Below are positions 58,401-64,000 of a stretch of 64,000 bases of DNA, one piece after another. Within the stretch, counting starts at the first letter, position 1. Every line of letters starts with the position of its first letter. The notes under the pieces are model-generated. The model saw only the letters and a list, made by a program, of their open reading frames with translations, made no database searches and had not been told where the DNA came from. This DNA comes from Macrocybe gigantea (Eukaryota > Basidiomycota > Agaricomycetes > Agaricales > Callistosporiaceae), in assembly GCA_011319805.1 (NCBI GenBank), contig SJRY01000294.1, positions 186,001 through 250,000 on the forward strand. Reading direction: 5' to 3'. Made by a program: the position numbers and the translations under genes.

Positions 58401-61400
58401 CTTAGAAACGCTTTTACAGGCCGAGAAGGAGGCCAACGTATTGATAAACGATGTCAAGGCCTCCCTGAAGGAGGTTACTGTCGAAAGCTCTCATTTGAAA
58501 CCCGAGACAGAAGTTGACGGAGATGAGGATCCCGTCACCAATAGCAAAAGAAAGGAACGATCTCTATCCGAACAAACCGAAGCACGCACCGAGGATGATC
58601 TACCTGTAGGCGGAGCAGCGGACGAGTTGAGAAAACGGCGCGGCGCGCTGCAAAACCGCCTTCGGGAGTGTCTTCTTACTCTCCACAGGGCGAAATTCTT
58701 ACAAGGCGATATGTACCACGTACTTGGCGATGCTGCGTCCGAAGACGCGGCGTACGGAGCTGCGGAGGAAATCCGTCGCACTTTGTTAAAGGGTGATTAC
58801 CGAAGCCCTGTGATTCGTCATTGTAGTATTTATATTGATGACTTTCTTAGGCACGGAGGCGGACGCCGAACGTGCGATGTCCCAGTTTATGGACGAAGTC
58901 GCCAAGAAACAGCTAAAGAAGGAATCGTTCCTTTTACACAAGCCTTATCTAAATGAGGCTCCGGCTCTAGCGCGAACCACTGGACTACAGCCAACGCCAG
59001 CGGAGCTGAAAGCTAAGCCTGTGCTGCAGAAGGTCACTATTTATAAACGCGCTTGCGATTATTTGAATCTCGTGCGTCTCTTTCGATGTTCTAGCGAGCA
59101 ACAGACTCAGTATTGGTCGTGCAGATCACCGAGGCCAACGATATTATTCAAGAGGTCCTTAATAAGCAAGGCGGCCTTCTGTGGGATTGGAGAACTCATA
59201 TCGTGAACCTGATCACTCAGAGTTTATCCTCTCGAGAAAACGAAGCCGATGGCGAGGAATACCAGCGCACCTTGGACAACCAAGGTGAAGCGGAGGCTTA
59301 TCTGCAATGTTATGCTGCGGTATTGGCGGACCGCAGACAAGCCCTCGTCGACGAGAGAACACTCTTGGCCGCACATGACGCTCGCGAAAAAAAGCTTCGT
59401 CAGACGAAAGCGGCCATGAAGGCGGCCCAGAACGACACCATTTCTCGCCTAGAAGATGGAGAAAATGTTGACCTGCAGCCAGAACACGAAGTTCTTCACA
59501 GACAGCTTTCGGAGAAGAGGAAAGCTGTGCTTGAGTTGCTCGAAGGTAGAGCAATCAAGAGTGTGCGTTGAGGTTCGTGTCGTTCAAAGATGTCCCATCT
59601 GACTTGCGTTCACTTCAGGTCATCGTCGAGCTCAATGCAATGTCAACGCGCATACATAAAGACACAGATCCAGACAAAATCATACTTAAAGAGGCCAGCG
59701 CTGCTCTTCGCAAGCTGATTACATCGGAAAGTATGTATGCATGTATTTCCATCTCGGACTGCAATAACGTTCCCTAGCTGGGCTCTTGGACAAGTTGGAG
59801 AGCGACCTGGGCATGATGCGAAAAGTATTCAATCAGCGGATCTTATATTTCCGTCAGCTGCAAGAAATCTCAGACTCTGTCGCTGAAGTAACCTGGGAAG
59901 GTACACTCGCAGATGCTCTCGAGAACTCCCGCCAGGTGCAAAGGGAGCTAGAAGGAAAAGTAAACACCTCTCGGGCCCGACAACGTTACCTCGAAAACTT
60001 GGCGAAAGGGAATGCAGACGGCACTGACGATGAAGATGATGAATGCTGCATCTTGTGTCGTTGTGAATTTACCAGGGATTCGTTACTCAGTGGTAAGCAT
60101 GCTGCGTACATGAAAATGCCTCGAGATGTTTACCTTCCCGCCATATAGTGCCCATGTCTTCTGCGAGGTTCGGGTTTAGGGTGTTATACGAAATAAGAAA
60201 CCGGACCTGATCTTCATTATGTCAGGGATGCATGAAGGCCTGGATGCTTCGTAAAGAAGGAAAAACATGTCCCGTTTGCCGGTAAGTCAACACTGCCTAT
60301 TTTTTGGTTACAATATAATTATCTTGTTGTAGTGTAATGATCGATCCCGATACCGTTCAACGGTTCACCATCGACCAGTCAGCGCCTCAGCCTTCGGCCT
60401 CCAAATCTGCTAATGTAGAACCGATACCGAAGTCACGTCGGACGATTGCTTATAATACAATAGGTAAGCGTCGCGAAACCTGCTCTCACTTCTTGTCTCA
60501 TGAGTTCTTTAGATCATAGACTGCTGGACAAAATACAAAGTGTCGACTCATTTGGCGACTTTGGGACCAAAATACAGACACTCGTTCGGCACTTACTATA
60601 CCTTCGTGAAGAGGATCCAGGTGCAAAAAGTATTATATTCTCGGCATGGGCCGATTCATTGCATAGTATGTTCTCGTCATATCGTACAAAGCACACTCTC
60701 ATCCGGTATCCTTTCAGTCATGCAACAAGCATTGCAAGAAAATGGTATTTAGTCGTTCTGATTCCTTTCTTTGTGATGCCAACTCTTTTCAGGTATTACC
60801 AGCCTCAGAATCGACCAAAGTACGAAGAAAAAGAGCGCGACGAAGAAGTTCAAGGACGATCCCGACATTCTCGTCCTGTTGCTGCATGGGTCGGTTTTCA
60901 TTTTCCACTGATTGGCACCAATCTTATTTTATTTCTTCAGCGAGAGAGAAAATGCTGGTTTGAATATCACCTGTGCCTCTCGCGTATTTTTGATGGAAAG
61001 TGTCGTCCATCACGGCTTTGAGATTCAAGGTTCGTTGAAATTACTCTGGTTATTTAGGTGATGAAAACTGTCTTCTTCGTGTCCAGCAATTGCACGGATC
61101 GATAGGATGGGCCAGTCTCGGCGTACAGAAGGTCAGTGTTATGTGTTTCCCGATGAGAATCTCATTGACACCTGTACCGCACTAGTTTATTGCTATTATG
61201 CCGAGGGTAAAAAAGTTGTCGTTATTGCGGTAGACGAATGAAACTCATGTTTGCCTCAGATACAGTAGAAAGAAACATTCTGGACCTTGCAGCGAGGAAA
61301 GGGATGTCGCTCTATACCAAGGTCAACTCGGCTGGAACGCTGAATATCTCTTCGCTCGTAAACGACACGGAGAAGAAGAAAGACATTGACCATTTGACGA

Positions 61401-61659
61401 GGAAGAAGAAGAAGAAAGTCCAAAAGGGAGACTTCATCTACAAGTGCGCCTTTGAATGCTCGCATGTCGAAAACACTGACCGTCAAGCCTTTTCGCAATC
61501 AGGATTGACGATATGCTTGCAATCCTCTTCCCTCACATGTACGAGGACATAGAATACCTTATCCCGGAGGATGCCTTATCGTTACATACCGGCAACCGAG
61601 TTTCGAGAGGAGGCATCGAGGTTGACGCTGTCGCAGGTCCCTCTAGGTCCGGGTCATAG
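55463..61659 (+). CDS. IRC20: SHPRH/IRC20-type SNF2 helicase and RING E3 ubiquitin ligase
   Basis: Twenty-four exons run from MSWPFELHPSMSGRAVKI to a TAG at 61657. Order: N-terminal domain; SNF2 part with Walker A (MLAEEPGLGKTLEIISLILL), TTLIVTPPALASQWADEL, FDVVITTYQVLRSDLNVAR and the DExx box VVMDEVQMAGG; the large insertion typical of SHPRH (QWELNN-type helical region, ITEANDIIQEVLNKQGGLLW); a C3HC4 RING (CCILCRCEFTRDSLL, HVFCEGCMKAWMLRKEGKTC, PVCR) inside the helicase; then helicase C (KSIIFSAWADSLH, NAGLNITCASRVFLMESVVH, AIARIDRMGQSRRTEVYCYY). SHPRH polyubiquitinates PCNA; yeast Irc20 limits recombination and double-strand break outcomes. One missing base near 55539 and one near 60092 disturb the frame. 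The DEVQ box replaces DEAH. Confidence 0.92.
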
Positions 61660-62450
61660 TGATCGATGTATTAATCCTCGGGATATTGTCGTTTTTCGGT
61701 CATATCAATGGTCCGTCTTGAACCCACTCGTGTCTTCATTCAAATTTGCTTGAGTCAGATTTGCAAGGCTTCAAAGTAGACACATCTTCTGTTGTGAACG
61801 TCGTACCTGTTGTAGTACATTGAGAATTCCCCTTGAAGTCGCACAAAGGCATGTTAGATTAGTCGGCGGATTCTGTATGTAGCAGCAACAGTAGAGGAGC
61901 ACTATGGAACTTGACATCGGCATCAACGCCCCACCTCCAACTTTAGCTTGAAAGGCTGAACGCGAATGGCATGCCACCATGTGGTGTAGCATTTGCTGCA
62001 TTCTCCCGATGGTACATGGTCAACAGCTTCTCGCTTGGTCCCTACCTCCGCAAATTATCTTCTACCACTCAATTACTGGACAATCGTCTCGGTCTAAAGT
62101 CTGCCTGCGATGAAACGTGTGTCCAGACTTCAATCACCGCCTTTGGGGCATTAACGTTTTTACGTTCAGGACCGGTCCGGTGATCCATTCTATCCCGCTG
62201 CCATGTTCACTAAACCGATCTGTATCAATAAGTCGCAGCTGCTTGTCTCAGCAAGCACGGTAACTGCATATATGTTTCATAGTCTCAAGAACAACAGAGG
62301 GTCCTATTCAACGTTACCTAGCCCTATGAATTAGCCCGACATCTTTGCAAATACACGTCCCATACGACAGCGAGCCCGAAACTCTAAAGTTTGCTTAGCA
62401 AAAATCCTCTGAACCTCCATGGACCGCCTTTGCGAGTGGACCTACATGCC
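61660..62450. other. Spacer between SHPRH and the repeat-peptide gene
   Basis: I see no further copy of the 22-residue repeat, no gene and no structured element in these 790 bp. It marks the change from housekeeping genes to the accessory region. Confidence 0.5.
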
Positions 62451-62763
62451 TCAATCACGCACCCAGTAGCGACCACCCTCTCCGTTAGAGTAAGGTAGGT
62501 CTACATTGACTTCTCCCTGATACACGTGTCAGTCGGTCATCCACGATCATTCAAAGTTAGAACTCTATCACCTCTACATTGCGCACCCACCAGCGTCCTC
62601 CGTCTCCGTTTGAGAAGGGAAGGTCTGCATTGACTTCGCCCTGATCATTTTCTTTTCGGTCAATGGTGGATTGCCTATCAATTGCAACCCTTTACCTCAA
62701 CGCCGCGCACCCAGTAACGACCTCCTTCGCCGTTTGAGTATGGCAGGTCAACGTTGACTTCGC
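62451..62763 (-). repeat. Three tandem exon-intron units of about 124 bp
   Basis: Units begin at 62763, 62640 and 62516 (minus strand). Exon parts are 68, 69 and 66 bp and the two introns between them are 55 bp each. Between units 1 and 3 the 19-residue core is identical in protein but differs at ten codons by synonymous changes; unit 2 differs from unit 1 at four residues. The introns have diverged in sequence while keeping their length. Confidence 0.85.
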
Positions 62764-62894
62764 CTCTGTTCTATGGGGTGGCATTATCTACTCATTCGCT
62801 CTCAAGAGAAATTTGGACTTGCCTCAACTGCGGTAGGTGCAGCTTTGGTGGAAAGAACAAGGGCAGCTGCTACAATGTACAGAAGAGCGTTCAT
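62451..62894 (-). CDS. Secreted peptide precursor with three exon-encoded tandem repeats (RiPP-precursor candidate)
   Basis: Four exons (62819-62894, 62696-62763, 62572-62640, 62451-62516) give 92 residues; all three introns are GT-AG and exactly 55 bp. Residues 1-20 form a clear signal peptide (MNALLYIVAAALVLSTKAAP). The rest is three repeats, one per exon, with core EVNVDLPYSNGEGGRYWVR; repeat 2 has conservative changes (V to A, Y to F, E to D, Y to W) and repeat 3 ends in D then stop. Each unit lacks Cys and has no dibasic Kex2 site. No homologue is known to me. Tandem repeats behind a signal peptide, close to a UstYa/DUF3328 gene, are the layout of fungal dikaritin precursors. A repetitive secreted effector or wall peptide is the alternative. 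The repeats start 123-124 bp apart. Confidence 0.72.
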
Positions 62895-62974
62895 GGCAAA
62901 TGAGTACGTGAATGATAGCGCTGTCTGGATTCCGACATTTATGCATCTGGCCTTGGGCTCTTCACGTATTCACC
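62895..62974. promoter_or_regulatory. 80-bp divergent spacer between repeat peptide and short membrane ORF
   Basis: The start codon of the repeat-peptide gene (62894, minus) and that of the plus-strand ORF (62975) are only 80 bp apart. If both are expressed, they share their control region. No motif is recognised. Confidence 0.35.
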
Positions 62975-63151
62975 ATGCTACAAGAAGACGGTTGTCCTTT
63001 CTATAAGGGGTTAGCCCCTCCAAAACCGAAGTCAAAGATTGAGCAACTCGGGGCATCTTGTCGATTTGCAACCCTGGCCGTATTGGCCCTGATGCTGCTC
63101 ATCCTAACATTCGAAGTGAGTGTGAATGCACTGAGGAAACGATTACATTAG
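62975..63151 (+). CDS. Short membrane-anchored ORF, possible remnant of a UstYa-like N-terminus
   Basis: The ORF has 58 codons from the ATG at 62975. It encodes a hydrophilic start (MLQEDGCPFYKGLAPPKPKS) and a hydrophobic helix (FATLAVLALMLLILTF), then LRKRLH and a stop; a GTGAGT donor sits right after the helix at 63116. UstYa-type proteins begin with just such a short cytoplasmic part and one helix, encoded by the first exon. I found no following exon with the conserved YSPA...EY block before 63544. It may be a truncated relative, a small membrane protein or chance. Its position beside the repeat peptide is the reason to keep it. Confidence 0.35.
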   Translation: MLQEDGCPFYKGLAPPKPKSKIEQLGASCRFATLAVLALMLLILTFEVSVNALRKRLH

Positions 63152-63543
63152 GAATGGGCAAGCTGGGAACTGCTGCAGGATAATACAGTATTTTTTTGTT
63201 GAAATTTCTGATTTCCCCTACCAAACTCGTGTGCGACAAGCACAGGTCGAGAGTGATGGAAATCTAGGGTCGTCACATTTATAACCAAACTGGCAACACA
63301 CGGGATCAACCTGAACCATGAACGATGCATGAACACTGGGCGCTGAGCAGCGTGACCTTCGAGATTGCATAAAACGAGTGATCTGCGGTCAGTGATGGTA
63401 TGCAGTCTACAACATGTCCATCAGCAAGCCGTGCTAAATCGCTTGGCCTAAACTGTTTCTAGAAAGAGATCGAAGAGAAGCCTCTGTGGGCCCGAGTCGA
63501 CGCCTGCCTTCCCTCTTGAGTCGTTCAAGCAGCAGTGTCTTTA
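63152..63543. other. Promoter region of the UstYa-like gene
   Basis: No gene is supported in these 392 bp. They lie directly upstream of the ATG at 63544. Confidence 0.45.
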
Positions 63544-64000
63544 ATGGTCAACGGATCCTCGGAGCACCTGCCCTTCATCGTCGAATCACCTAGTCTAGAG
63601 GACGGCCATGACACCACGTTCAGCAAGCAATCTGGACTCGGAAAATGGACTCGCAGAGGGCATGGACCTTGCTCGGCGACGACACGAGAGAAGTTCTTAC
63701 TCGCACTCATAGTCCTACAAGCCATCGTATTGCTCGCCGTGTTACTCGTCAACCGTCGAGAGGTCGCTTGTCAAGGCCAGAGCAATGACTATCCCCTACT
63801 CTATTGTAAGCATTCTCAAGGCTTCTCGGGAGCTCCATTGATTCGCCTACCTGAACAGCCCCTGCTCAATCAGTCATCGAATATGAAGTCAAATCTTTTA
63901 CAGCGGGTCGAGAGCACAAGACCGTATATCAAGGAATATCGAAAGAAACGGATCGTGCTTGGGGAGAGCTATACAACCGTACGTCCGTTGACTGTCTCCA
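63544..64000 (+). CDS. UstYa-like (DUF3328) oxidase, 5' part
   Basis: Exon 1 (63544-63805) encodes a hydrophilic N-terminus with the start MVNGSSEHLPFIVESPSLED, a basic patch and one transmembrane helix (FLLALIVLQAIVLLAVLLVN). After an intron (63806-63858), exon 2 (63859-63978) reads SPAQSVIEYEVKSFTAGREH and YQGISKETDRAWGELYN. This is the first conserved block of the DUF3328 family (the SPA...EY, YQG and AW-x-LY pattern). A GTACGT donor at 63979 follows, and the catalytic HxxHC motifs expected further on lie beyond the window. UstYa and UstYb and their relatives oxidatively cyclise repeated core peptides in ustiloxin, phomopsin and asperipin pathways; in agaricomycetes the family is widespread and mostly untested. 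Confidence 0.85.
   Translation, partial: MVNGSSEHLPFIVESPSLEDGHDTTFSKQSGLGKWTRRGHGPCSATTREKFLLALIVLQAIVLLAVLLVNRREVACQGQSNDYPLLYCKHSQGFSGAPLIRLPEQPLLNQSSNMKSNLLQRVESTRPYIKEYRKKRIVLGESYTTVRPLTVS

Noticed and set aside
62820..62823. GC donor (GAG/GCAAGT) for the first intron of the repeat-peptide gene
   Set aside because: It would end the first exon in phase 0, and no acceptor then gives the repeat frame. The GT donor five bases further (exon end 62819) keeps the frame and a 55-bp intron.
1..64000. tRNA, rRNA, CRISPR and transposon signals
   Set aside because: Scanning by eye for T-loop consensus, ribosomal sequence, evenly spaced short repeats, long terminal or inverted repeats and reverse-transcriptase or transposase motifs gave nothing I could support. 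Isolated GGTTCGA-like strings lie inside coding exons.

Overview
The window is nuclear DNA of a filamentous basidiomycete, most likely an agaricomycete. Genes are split by many short GT-AG introns (mostly 50-75 bp). The gene set is that of a mushroom-forming fungus: STE12 with a homeodomain-like STE region plus C-terminal C2H2 fingers, a serine-rich cupredoxin-type surface protein, a DUF6534-like membrane protein, a single-pass 'transmembrane protein' of the agaricomycete type, SHPRH/IRC20 and a UstYa-type (DUF3328) oxidase. No mobile element, CRISPR array, rRNA or tRNA was recognised.

Layout. 1-7.7 kb: an MSB1/Mug8 protein (truncated by the left edge) and STE12, both minus. 7.7-15.5 kb: almost 8 kb without a recognisable gene. 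15.5-28.2 kb: peroxiredoxin, a small single-pass protein, the cupredoxin-like protein, SRP9, the mitochondrial oxodicarboxylate carrier, a rhodanese-domain protein, an FMP46-like thioredoxin-fold protein and a PP2A-like phosphatase. 28.3-37.7 kb: EMC1, a SNF2-PHD remodeller and a MICOS subunit (MIC26/27), all plus. 38.2-50.4 kb: a single-pass surface protein, a doubtful multi-pass protein, VPS36, an agaricomycete family protein, an Hpc2/ubinuclein-type HIR subunit, a DUF6534-like protein and a class II aldolase. 51-61.7 kb: MRD1, prefoldin subunit 3 and SHPRH. Most of these are housekeeping genes (protein targeting and ER insertion, mitochondrial membranes, chromatin, rRNA processing, ESCRT-II) with short divergent promoters.

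The most unusual part is the right end, 62.4-64 kb. A 92-residue secreted protein is made of a signal peptide and three near-identical repeats of about 22 residues, one per exon, separated by three introns of exactly 55 bp. Repeats 1 and 3 are identical over 19 residues yet differ at ten synonymous codon positions, so the peptide itself is under selection. About 650 bp away begins a gene for a UstYa-type DUF3328 protein, the oxidase family that cross-links the repeated core peptides of fungal dikaritin RiPPs, and a second short membrane-anchored ORF lies between them. This looks like the left border of a RiPP-type cluster continuing beyond the window.

A caution: many conserved proteins (STE12, EMC1, the SNF2 gene, the HIR subunit, PFD3, SHPRH and others) can be followed only by changing frame at single-base points, usually a base short in or next to a homopolymer. 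Neighbouring multi-exon genes (ODC, SRP9, VPS36, MRD1) are perfectly intact. I read this as base-calling or assembly error rather than gene decay. The intron-exon coordinates below come from reading splice sites against conserved family sequence.
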